The notes beneath the pieces are model-generated. The model searched no databases and was not told where the DNA came from. It was given only the letters and a program-made list of their open reading frames with translations. 64,000 nucleotides of DNA from positions 372,001 to 436,000 of the forward strand of contig JASFXZ010000071.1 in assembly GCA_032209605.1 (NCBI GenBank). The letters run 5' to 3'. Source of the DNA: Mactromeris polynyma. Lineage: Eukaryota; Mollusca; Bivalvia; Venerida; Mactridae. The position numbers and the translations under genes were made by a program. This document shows positions 44,601 through 56,600 of the stretch, in pieces (position 1 is the stretch's first letter; the number at the start of each line of letters is the position of its first letter).

Positions 44601-47600
44601 AACATAAAGTTTGTCTAGTAAGAGCATGCCATTGATGTACTGATGTCATCATGTCACTTTGCTGTAGTTGGGAACTTTTACAATGGGCACATTTGCATTG
44701 TCAGGAGTAGATTATTTTGTTTTTGGACAAATCATGTTAAAACTTAAGCCATGTGGATGGTCCAATATGTGTTTTTAAAAGCAAAACATTGATTCTGATG
44801 GGATTTCTCCAAGATCGGTCCAAAGTTGTAACCTATAAATTGTTAACAAGTTTACTGTTGATGACAGACAGATCACTGACAAAAAAAGCCAAGACAACCA
44901 CAATATCTCACTTTGTTCTCAGGTGCTCAGAGAGCAACAGACATTGCTATAGATAGTAATTGTTCATGTAGTTCTGTAACCGAGTCAAATAACTGAAAGG
45001 GTAATAATCAAAACCGAACTTAGAAACCTGTATTGTTGCAGCCCTATAAAATATGTATGTGTCAATATCCCTGATAATATTTACACCAATCTAACCCATC
45101 AGCTATGTCAAATGTCTTTGATGAAAATAACTAATAATTCCTATAAATTTATTATAAAAGAACTTAAAGCAGCGACAAGTTAACACTGCCCCTACATCAA
45201 GCATGTAAACAAATACAGCATACCATAATTATATGGAAACTTGAAAGTGAGTTAAGTGAAACACATACTCAACCTCTTTATCATTGGTCCAAATGAAAAG
45301 GACTCCATCAAAACAAGGACATTTGTGTCTTTATTTTCAAATTTCATGAAGATGTAGAATACTTTTATTTAATTCATAACCTATTATGCACAAATGTAAA
45401 GTTCATACTCATTCTATCTCCCTTAAAAACTGAATCATTTACTACTTGTACTTAATTTATCAAACCACTGGAAAGAACGAGATTTATATGTCTTATAATG
45501 TTTAAAAAAATGGTTGTGTAAACTTTGTTCATTAATTGATAAATGAATTAATAATCCCTTCATTGTGATATTATGTACAAACTATGTAATTTGTTAGATG
45601 TACATGTATTCAGGTTACTGATAAGCCTATCAAGGGATTCTGAGTCGATATGATTATGAAGTAGTTATAAACCACTGTTTTTTATAACAATATGTTGATG
45701 GAGGAATTATTAAAAAATATGTATTTATAAACTTTAAATAAAAAGTAACGTATCAATGTCCCTCATAAAAGTATGAAAGAGTAGTAGTTAACATATAATT
45801 GCACCAAAAGGCCTTAAACATGTAGCTTAAATCAATGGTAGAATCTTTTCTAGTTCATAAACAACCAAGGTACTTCATAAAGTTTATAATTCATGAATTG
45901 GATACTTTTTAGATGAAATACAAGAATAATGATACATTTTTATAAACTTATGATTGTTTAATTTGTTGACTGTAGCCCCTTACATGTCCAAGATACTTAA
46001 AATTGCCTTAAATGAAACTATTATGCTTTATGTTAACCATAAATAGTTATTTAGTACTAAATAATATATTTGAGAAGAATCTAAATATCATCATTAGTCT
46101 ATCATACATACTTATTTTGTTATTTTCACTCGTTAATTTAGTGCGAAAAAAGACTAAATGAATATAATTTTAAGATTTTGTATTTAAATCACTAAACTTT
46201 AATTATACAATAAAGAAGAAACTAAATTGTGATGCAAGCTTATCAATATTCTGTATTTTTTAAAACAATTTTGTCACTTGGACTTTTTTCGCATTCAACA
46301 AATGTTACAATTTTGGTCAAATATTGAGCGCGAAAACGGTCCAAGTGCATTTTTCCACATAAAATCTTTTTTGCTGCTTTTTCTCCAAATATTCAACATT
46401 GAATGTAAAACAAGAGTAATTTTGATTATACATCCAGTAAATCAACATTACAAATTGTGTCCAAACAAAATAAGGCAGTTTTTTCCCTCTCCTGAACAAT
46501 TTACTGAAATGCACTTAGACTAGTTTCGCTTTCACCCCTCGATAAGTATTACTTTAGTTAAAGAAATAGGACCTTTACATTGATAGAAATAAAGACATGT
46601 ATGTATAATTAATGAATTTATACAAATAGCAACATACTTGGTAAGGAATGTCATTTTTGCGGACAAAAAAATAATTTTGCTAAACTTGACATAATTTGCC
46701 AGAATTCTAATCCCAAATTTTTGTGAAATAAATTCACTGTCGCTGAAGAACTCTGGGCATAAATGTTGTATATGACGTTTTCTGGCGTAAAAAATGTATA
46801 AAAACATTTTTGATGTATTGACACCTAATGTCATTCCCTGTTTGTAGGCTTAATCAAATTCAAAACAATAAATTAGGAAATTTGTGGAGTCCCTACTTTC
46901 TTTTTGATGTCTAACATCAGCCTCTTTTTTTAGAAACAAGTCATAATCAAACTAACTGAAAATCTTTTCATGAAATAAAAGGCAATTTAGATGGTTTGAA
47001 ACTAACATATATAGCCATCTGAGAAGAGACAAAAATGTAATGCAGCCTTTAATGAGAAAAAATACAGGAATTTCCCTGACGCAGAAATCTTGAGTCCCTG
47101 ACTCCCTTTTCTTTCTAGGGACTCCCATTTTCCACTTACTGTGCATCCCTGGGACCCCTAAAATAAACCTTTGTCAAGTATAAACTGCATATCTGGGTCC
47201 CTACAAATTATTTACTAAGGACCCTGAATTTGTAAAACATGAGGGTCCAACGAACCTTAGCTGCAAAATCCTAGGGAAAAACCAGATACCCCATACAGAT
47301 ACAAAGTGTGATCCCTCCCTCACTCCCTACAGTCCTGTCTGCTGCAATATTAGAGGACAAGGTATCCACTCCCACTCGGCCCATTAAGATTTTATTATTT
47401 ATCGGCTTCATTTGTTTATTCATTTGAACATCATTTTGATTTACATCCTTAATATTTGCAATCTAAGCTTGCAACTTGTTTTGAAGAGTTATCGGATGAT
47501 ATTTCTTCATAGTAACAAATTCCAATAAACCTCTGATTACACCAGTTACCACACTTTATTTCTATTATCAATAATTCTACTCTTGTATGGTGTCATAATG

Positions 47601-50600
47601 ATGTTTTGAAGTGTTAAATGTCTGTTGTACTGCAGCAAGAGATGAGGCTGTTTAATATTCTTTGTACCAACAGTCACATCATTTTACACCATAAATTCCT
47701 TTCTTTTTCTTGGTAATGAGATATTCTACTATGTTATGAGACAGCATTGTCTCGGGGGTCAGTTGCCTATTGAATATTTGATATATAAATGAAATATTTA
47801 GAGGTAAAAATCACAATCCTAGCTACAAATATTGAGAAGATTGGAACTCCCTAGTTTCCTTAACTTCAACTTAGCCCCCTTCAATTTGTTTTCATCAGAT
47901 TTTACGCTGTTTTTCAACAATTTGTCAGTCATACATGGTGACCAGTTGACCTAACCAGTTTTCCTGGAATTATGTATTTACCAGTATTAACTTGCTCTTT
48001 GTCTTATGCAAGCAACTGACAACTCCTCCACTCTCCACATGTGGAGGACATGACTTCAGCCAATGTTGCATAAGATCATAACAGGTTCTGCAAGGGGCTG
48101 AATCTCAAGGATCAGATTTTGTCATTTTATAGCCAAAATGCCTATAATTTAGAGAAAAATTGACCCTTCAACCAGACTCCTTGAGGTCAAAATGTGGCCA
48201 TTTGGAAATTCCAGGGTTCAAATGGTCAAATGGAACTCCTGCATAACATGCCAAAACCGGGAATCAAACCCAAATCTGCAGAGTAACAGTCTTGTGCTCT
48301 ACAAACTGAGCTAGCTCCTTAGAACTAAATTCGTTTTTTCTTAGGATAATTATATGGAAGGAACGCCTGAATTTTTCTGAAATTTTCTCACGGCTTTTAT
48401 TTTGAAGTTCTTGTCAGAATTGTTATGGAAAGATATGTTAAAGATGTATCTGATCATAAAATGTTTGAATTGGCTTTATCCAGTATTGTTGTTACAATGG
48501 CTAAAACATCTCTTAATAAGAACCATTGCAATGTAAAACTTTTTTTATCAAAATTACAAACAGTCAAAACCTCTAAAATAGCCTCATTGTCAAAATGTTT
48601 TTTTAAATTTTATGATATACAAACATCTTTCTTCAACAAATATGGATTAATACATTATGAGTTCTTTCTTAGTTAATTAACTAAGATGTTTATTGATGTT
48701 TTAACTATAGGAAATATATTTTTCATGTTTGATTAGATAAAGAAATGAACAAAAAATGAGCAAAGTATAACTTTAAAGATCAAATTTCATAACTGAATTT
48801 GAATAAAAGAAAGTTGAAGGTTGAAGACAGAATGTAGACAACTGATTGACTATGCTACAATAGCGGACCAAAAATATTCCCATCTCACACAAGAGAAAAT
48901 TGACAGACTGTGTATGTTTTCCCATTGGCTACAATTTATTAACACAATACAACTTTACTCCACCACTTCACTTGCATACACTAAGGCTGTAATTAGTACC
49001 AGTCTGTGTTCACTAGTATGTACATGTATATCCCAGTGTGAACTGTCATATCTGATACAAATGCATAATTGATTACATTAATCCAAAGATTGTGGGTTTC
49101 AGAATTAGCAAGAACCAGCTTTAATTAAGTTTGTGTGTGACTGCACATTGTCTATTTGAATTACACAGCTCTAGTGGTTTTCAAAGATTAGATGCAAACT
49201 TGTCCATTACTGTTCATTGTTTCTATTGCTTAACTCTGCTGGCTTTCCTTGATTGGACTTAAACTGATGCTCAGTCTTGGTCATTAAGTGGTTCAGGCGG
49301 GCGGGCGTCAAACTGGTGGTTTCCGGCAAATAACTTGAGTTCCTTTCATCGTATTGACATCAAAATTGGTGTATAGTAAGAACATGTGGAGAGCTGGCTT
49401 GGGATTGCTTTTGGGTTTGGTCCGTCTAAGGTCAAGGTCACTGTTACTGAAAATAGAAATTTGGTTTCCAGCGAATAACTTGAGTTCCGTTCATCGTATT
49501 GACATCAAACTTGGTGTATAGTAAGAACATGTGGAGAGCTAGCTTGGGATTGCTTTTTGGTTTGGTCCGTTAAAGGTCAAGGTCACCATTACTATAAATA
49601 GAAATTTGGTTTCCAGCGAATAACTTTAGTTTCGTTGATCATATTGACATCAAACTTGGTGTATAGTTGTTGCATATATATATAATATTATGTAAGTGTA
49701 AGTGTGTGTATGCATGTATCACCTATGGCACCTTTGCAGCATTGATGAGGAAGTTATTTTTACCCTAAGCAATATATTTCAGCTGCCAACATTGGTAGCA
49801 GAAATAATGTGGTAAACTTGAAAAGTAACCATATTTTGTTCAGATTTCTGTAGAACCTTTAAAAGTTGATTCACTGAATAAGGCATTACAATAGGGAGGC
49901 ACAATTCATCACTTTTTGGTGGCCCCTGTTTTATGAAAATAGTACATACAGTCACAGTATGACGAAGTACCCAATATTTGTATTGGTACTAAGAACCCTC
50001 TGTTGGTGCATTTTTGGGAATATTTAAATTTTGACTGTTGTTGAGAGGTTTAATTGATTATGTTGTGAGTAAAACGATGGTGTTGATAAAGAGAGGTTGT
50101 TAGTAAATTAATGGTGTTGTTAAAGAGAGGTTGGTAGTAAATTGATGGTGTTGTTAAAGAGAGGTTGTTAGTAAATTGATGGTGTTGTTAAAGAGAGGTT
50201 GGTAGTAAATTGATGGTGTTGATAAAGAGAGGTTGTTAGTAAATTAATGATGTTGTTAAAGAGAGGTTGGTAGTAAATTGATGGTGTTGTTAAAGAGGTT
50301 GGTAGTAAATTAATGGTGTTGATAAAGAGAGGTTGGTAGTAAATTAATGGTGTTGATAAAGAGAGGTTGGTAGTAAATTGATGGTGTTGATAAAGAGAGG
50401 TTGTGAGTAAATTAATGGTATTGTTAAAGAGAGGTTGGTAGTAAATTGATGGTGTTGTTAAAGAGGTTGGTAGTAAATTAATGGTGTTGATAAAGAGAGG
50501 TTGGTAGTAAATTAATGGTGTTGATAAAGAGATGTTGGTAGTAAATTAATGGTGTTGATAAAGAGAGGTTGTTAGTAAATTAATGGTGTTGATAAAGAGA

Positions 50601-53600
50601 GGTTGTTAGTAAATTAATGGTGTTGATAAAGAGAGGTTGGTAGTAAATTAATGGTGTTGTTAAAGAGAGGCTGTTAGTAAATTGATGGTGTTGATAAAGA
50701 AAGGTTGTTAGTAAATTAATGGTGTTGATAAAGAGAGGTTGTTAGTAAATAATGGTGTTGATAAAGAAAGGTTGTTAGTAAATTAATGGTGTTGTTAAAG
50801 AGAGGTTGGTAGTAAATTAATGGTGTTGTTAAAGAGAGGTTGGTAGTAAATTAATGGTGTTGTTAAAGAGAGCTTGTTAGTAAATAAATGGTGTTGTTAA
50901 AGAGAGGTTGGTAGTAAATCGATGGTGTTGTTAAAGAGAGGTTGGTAGTAAATCGATGGTGTTGTTAAAGAGAGGTTGGTAGTAAATTGATGGTGTTGTT
51001 AAAGAGTGGTTGTTAGTAAATTAATGGTGTTGATAAAGAGTGGTTGTTAGTAAATTAATGGTGTTTAAGAGAGGTTGGTAGTAAATTAATGGTGTTGTTA
51101 AAGAGTGGTTGTTAGTAAATTAATGGTGTTTAAGAGAGGTTGGTAGTAAATTAATGGTGTTGTTAAAGAGAGGTTGTTAGTAAACTAATGGTGTTGTTAA
51201 AGAGAGGTTGTTAGTAAATTAATGGTGTTGTTTAAGAGAGGTTGGTAGTAAATTAATGGTGTTGTTAAAGAGAGGTTGTTAGTAAATTAATGGTGTTGTT
51301 TAAGAGAGGTTGGTAGTAAATTAATGGTGTTGTTAAAGAGAGGTTGTTAGTAACTAATGGTGTTGTTAAAGAGAGGTTGTTGCTCAAGATAGGGCCACTC
51401 CGAAGAGGTTGCACTGTATCATTAATCAAGTTGTTGTTTTTATTTAGCATATTCCATTCTAAAATCTAATGAATAATTACTATAGGGACTTTTTATGGAT
51501 TTGATACAAATTTTGCCTGTGTTCCAGATCAATACTGTTATTTGCTGGGGAATTCTTCTTGTTTTTGTTGGGAGTATTTACACTTCGCTGTAAATTTACA
51601 GTTATTCTCTGGTAGATTTGGGATTTCTAATAAGTTGCCAGATGTTGTGCAACTCAAAACATCTATCGTTAAAAGCATGAAGTTGTAAAATGAGTAATCA
51701 TTAACTGATGATAAAATGTTGAGATAATGATTAAAACGGTGCATGTTGTCTAATATTAATTCAATAATTGAATAAAATGGAACAAAGCCTCATAGTCATT
51801 CTTTTACAGGGTTGAGAATTTTCCTCTTTTATCCTCAAAAAGTTGTGAAATATAAGATGTCTGATTTTGCTGGATGTGCACAAATATTGTAAATTTGTTC
51901 AAGGATGTACAGGTGTTCATTCTCTGATTTATTAAGTTTTCCCTATTTTTCCCAGTTTTATTCTATTTATACAGACAATATAATGGAAGACCACAAGTAC
52001 TGTATTCAGTATGTATGTAATCATTGAGACATTTAAGAGGGGTTTCACTTGGTGCTGAATCTCAAGGGTCATTTTCATAATTTTTATAGATTTTCCCATT
52101 TATAGCCCCAATTACATGTACCTATAATTTAGAGAAAAATTGACTCTTCAGTCAGAATCCTGAGGGTCAAAATGTAGCTTTTTAGGAGTTCCCGGGGTTA
52201 AAGGGTCACATCGAGAGTCAAATAGAGCCCTTAATATTAGACATGACATTGGCTCTAAGTATAATACAAGGTAAAAGTCTGAAATTTCTAGATATAAGTG
52301 TGGGGAGTACAGAAAGTGTAGTGATTCTATATTTGTCTGTAATACGAGGCACGGATGATAAGTGCTTGATGGTGGATATTAGTTAAGGTACAGTAATGGA
52401 AGGAACGAAGTGATGAGCTTTCCGCTACTTGTATTGATTTCACTGTTGTCTGCACATTTTCTCTCCAGAAGACGCCATTGATCTTGCCTGACCTTCAAAT
52501 GAATGTTACTCCAGGAAGGATTCTCTAATTGGTTTCGGATTTCCATGTTTTTATATGAGATGTTGTTTTGTTTTTCTGTATATTATCTGGGTTTTGAGTT
52601 ATTGCTGAGTTGGTTGTTTTAAAGGTTAAAAAAAATTTGGAAGTTTCAATTTTTTTTTTTTGGAAAAGGTTAAACCACTGCTGGTTATAAAACTCACCTG
52701 ATTTATGGCTGGAAAGTAAAAATTGAATGATTATTTCTCACTGAAATGAATTTCAGAAAGTCCCCGAGTGTCGATGGACATACTCACAATTATCAGATAT
52801 TATGTATACAATCATGCCCATATAATACCTCGGTCACAAATCCAATCTGGCCGATGATCGGCAGACGTATTTTTTCGCTCATCGGGCCGTCCGATGCCTA
52901 GAGATCGGACGCATCGGCCGGCGGCCTGGTGATTTGTGACCGAGGCATTAGGAAATAGAACATTTAAATAATAAAACTGACAAGACAACTAGAATTTCTT
53001 ACTCTGGTGATAGTTATTAAAAGTTGGGAGCCTGATTTGATGAAATAATTATTAATTTATTAACATTAGATAGTATTGCCATAAAATTGGCTACTTTTAG
53101 ACAATATTTGGCAAATTTGCCATATTTGAGTTGTAATAGCCTAGATGGTTACTTGGCTACATACTGGGGTTTGTCTCTTATTTCTCTATACCATGCATCC
53201 ATGTAAACTTTTCTTCTTAGTTTCCAACCGTTCCAGCTCTTCTTGCTGTGACTGTAAAATGTATTTGATTCATCATCAGATATGGGTGGTGTAAGTGATG
53301 TTTAGACAAATATTTTGAAATGGAGTTCGAACTATTTCTAGATTTGTTTTTCATTGAGTTTATATTATATTTTCAGGCAAAAGCAAGGAAGCTGAGATTA
53401 AGAGAATAAATAAAGAATTGGCCAACATCAGGTCAAAGTTTAAAGGTAAGTGACATGTGCTAACTTCAATCTGTTTGATCCTAATATATATGCTAATTTC
53501 ATAAGCTGTATGGACATACCTGTTAAATTGACTCTAAGTCTTAAACATATTTAGGTTTAATCTATACCTTTGTGGGCTGTTTTTATCTAGCCTTATCATA

Positions 53601-56600
53601 GTATATTTAGAAAATAATAGTTGACTGCAGTATAGTTTGATGAAATAGATTTAATTTGGGCTTAATTGATATTTAATTACAGCTGTGAATAATTACATTA
53701 ATTATTTTTACTTTCATTTGTTGTACTTCTCACACTAAACATGTATATGTCTGTATGTGATTGCTTTGTGACCTTGAGATGATTGCGTGCAAGTGTTTTA
53801 TTATTGTGTAAAAATAACTGTTTGAATGCGTCTGAATTGATTTCTTTTGCTCTGTATTGATATCAATCCGAATAATGCTTTAACAAATGATATACAAAAT
53901 TGATATATGATTTGAGTGAAATTCAATATTTAGTATTTAATACAGTCGGACCTTGATTATTCAACAACTTTCTATCTGAATACCCGGTATCATCCGCAAT
54001 AATTATCAGGTCCCAATGTTTCTTATTATGCACGTAAAATTGAACTTTGTTATTTGAAATTGTGCGTTATTCAAAATATAATTTTAGACCAGATGTATTC
54101 GAATGAACGAGGTTCGACTGTATTTAGATTAGATGTATGATTGCCTTTCTCTGTTTATTTGTTTACATATATTTTCTTTGGGAAAGTTTGATTTCAAGTT
54201 TTTGTTCAACTGATCGGTTGAACTCATCTCGTAGTCTGTCTTGAAAAAGAAGCGCATTCTTTCTAATTTTGCTTCAATGGTCAACAGCTTCAAGACTGTT
54301 GACCACTGGTCAGAAATATGAGTCATTGGTCAAGAATGGCCAAACACTTGACGGTCAAGAAAGACCTGTATCTATTTAATATTGGTCAAAAATGGTTTCC
54401 TGAACAATGGTCAAGAATGGTCAGTGCTTGCTGAACAGTGGTCAAGAAAGGCCAGCCTTCATTGAGTTAAATTCTAACAATATGGAATACATTTCAGGTG
54501 ACAAAACTCTCGATGGCTACCAAAAGAAAAAGTATGTTTGTAAACTGCTGTTTATTTTCTTACTTGGGCATGACATTGACTTCGGACACATGGAAGCTGT
54601 CAACCTTCTCAGCTCCAACAAATATACAGAGAAACAAATTGTAAGTATTCCTTGATCAATATACTTGTAAGAATTCTACTGATTTATTAGATTAGTCTGA
54701 ATGTAACCATGAACTGAAAATCTTATTTGTCTCTGCTCTCCAAACATCTAAAGCACAAGCCATGCATGTGTTACTAGAACGGTCCTCGAAGTTCAGCGAG
54801 TTATTTATGTGTAAAAAGATCTCATTGTCGGAAAATGGTTTTTAAATGGTTACAAGCAGAAATTAGTTCAACCTGCCATTTCCTGAGCCTAAATTATGCA
54901 TTAAAACTCTCTTCGAGTCCCTGTGGAATCATTTGACATTCAAAGTCTTTCTTTTCATTGAACGTCGTAGTTTTAAGAACTCTCCTAATTTTGTAAAATG
55001 TGGAATATCTTGACCTTTGAAAAATTTCTCGCTTTATATATTGATTTTAATTCCAATTTTATTTTGTATTTCAGGGTTATTTGTTTATATCAGTCTTGGT
55101 TGGAGCGACAAATGATTTGATGAAGTTGGTCATTCAAGCAATCAGGAATGATCTGGCAAGCAGGAATCCTGTACATATTACCTTGGCATTACAATGTGTA
55201 GCGAACATCGGCAGTCGGGATATGGCCGAGGGATTGAGCGTAGATATTCCTAAACTTCTAGTCTCTGGGTATGCATTGTTGTGTTAAGTTGGCCCCACCC
55301 CCCCCAGCCACCAAAATGTCAGCGATTTAGATGTACCATTGTCCCTAAGTCTTTCGGTCATACTAAAGTTACGGGCATGCATTGAGTAGCAAAAGTTCAT
55401 ATTTATACGTCCGGGTATGAAGTTGTGTGCCTTGGTTTCAACCTTTTCAGTTAGAAAAGAGCAGAGTTGTGCCCCTTGTCTTAGTAAAATCTGCATTGTA
55501 TTAAAATTGTATTAACATTGACACATCTTGTCAAAAAATGAGTCCCTAAATTGACCTCTCAAGGGTAAAAAGAATTAGCTATATAGGATTAAACCTGGTT
55601 TTATTTTTGCAAGGTATTCAAAGGACACATTTTATTAACATAGACAATTCACACTAACACTTAAATCTGTTAGCGCAAGAAACTGTAGACAAATGAAGTA
55701 CCATGTTATTCTGCTTTTTTATTTCTCATAGAAGTTTTAAATGATGATTTGATGTTATGAGAAAGAGAAGAGAGAGAGAGACATTTATTATTTATAGGAA
55801 AAAAGTATTTTTAATTTCCTTCTGCAGTCATAAAAACATTTAAGAGAGGAGTTTATGGCTTGTGTAATGCATGTTATTGATTGCTGAAAACTTGATGTAG
55901 CGGTGAAACTCACTAGCTTTTGAGACAAGATTGCAAAATTGTCAATTTCATTTTCATAACTACTTAACCACAAACATTGAAGATTAACACGCTTAAATAT
56001 GACAGTTGACTTAATGTATACCTGATAATTTGTTTGATTAAAATTACAGATAATAGATACAGAATTGTGGGACAGTTTTATCAGATTGTGAATTTTATCT
56101 CAATTAGCAACTTGCCAATATTTGTAGCATATTTTGTTTTTCTTGTCTTGTCAGATGTCTGGACCCTTCTCTGAAGTGAGAAAAAAAAAATGTTTCAAGT
56201 TTTTTGTTCTGTTTTTGACAATTTTCCTGGTTCTTATTTAGATAAGTTGAACATTTCACAAGCTGTTTTTACCTCACCTAGGTAAAGAGTGCTCAATGGT
56301 GAGATATGTTGATTGTCTATTGCCTGTTATTTTCTATCTATCAATCTGGGCTGGCATTTTCTATTACAAAATTAAACGTTGTTAAGAACAGACCTGGAAA
56401 TTGTTGTATTTTTCATTTCATCAAGGACAAAATACAATATGTTCTGTTAAGAGTGTTTTGTTCTGAAAAAGCAGTTTACATGTTTTTATGTCAGTTTGAA
56501 ATGTTGCTGCATGCAGTTGAATTATTTGGAAATATTCCTGATTGAATTGAAACACACGTTGTTTGGTTAAATTGTCCATTGGTAGCATGTATGAAACAAT

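Noticed and set aside
46278..46523. 81-codon plus-strand ORF at the right end of the large TIR element
   Set aside because: It is composed largely of the subterminal motif and TIR region, with no protein feature.
48247..48325. tRNA gene on the minus strand
   Set aside because: A and B boxes are present, but the acceptor and anticodon stems do not close and the sequence runs on into repeat. It fits a SINE head.
48821..49072. 83-codon plus-strand ORF in AP2A intron 1
   Set aside because: No recognisable motif, no splice context, and intronic AT-rich sequence gives ORFs of this length by chance.
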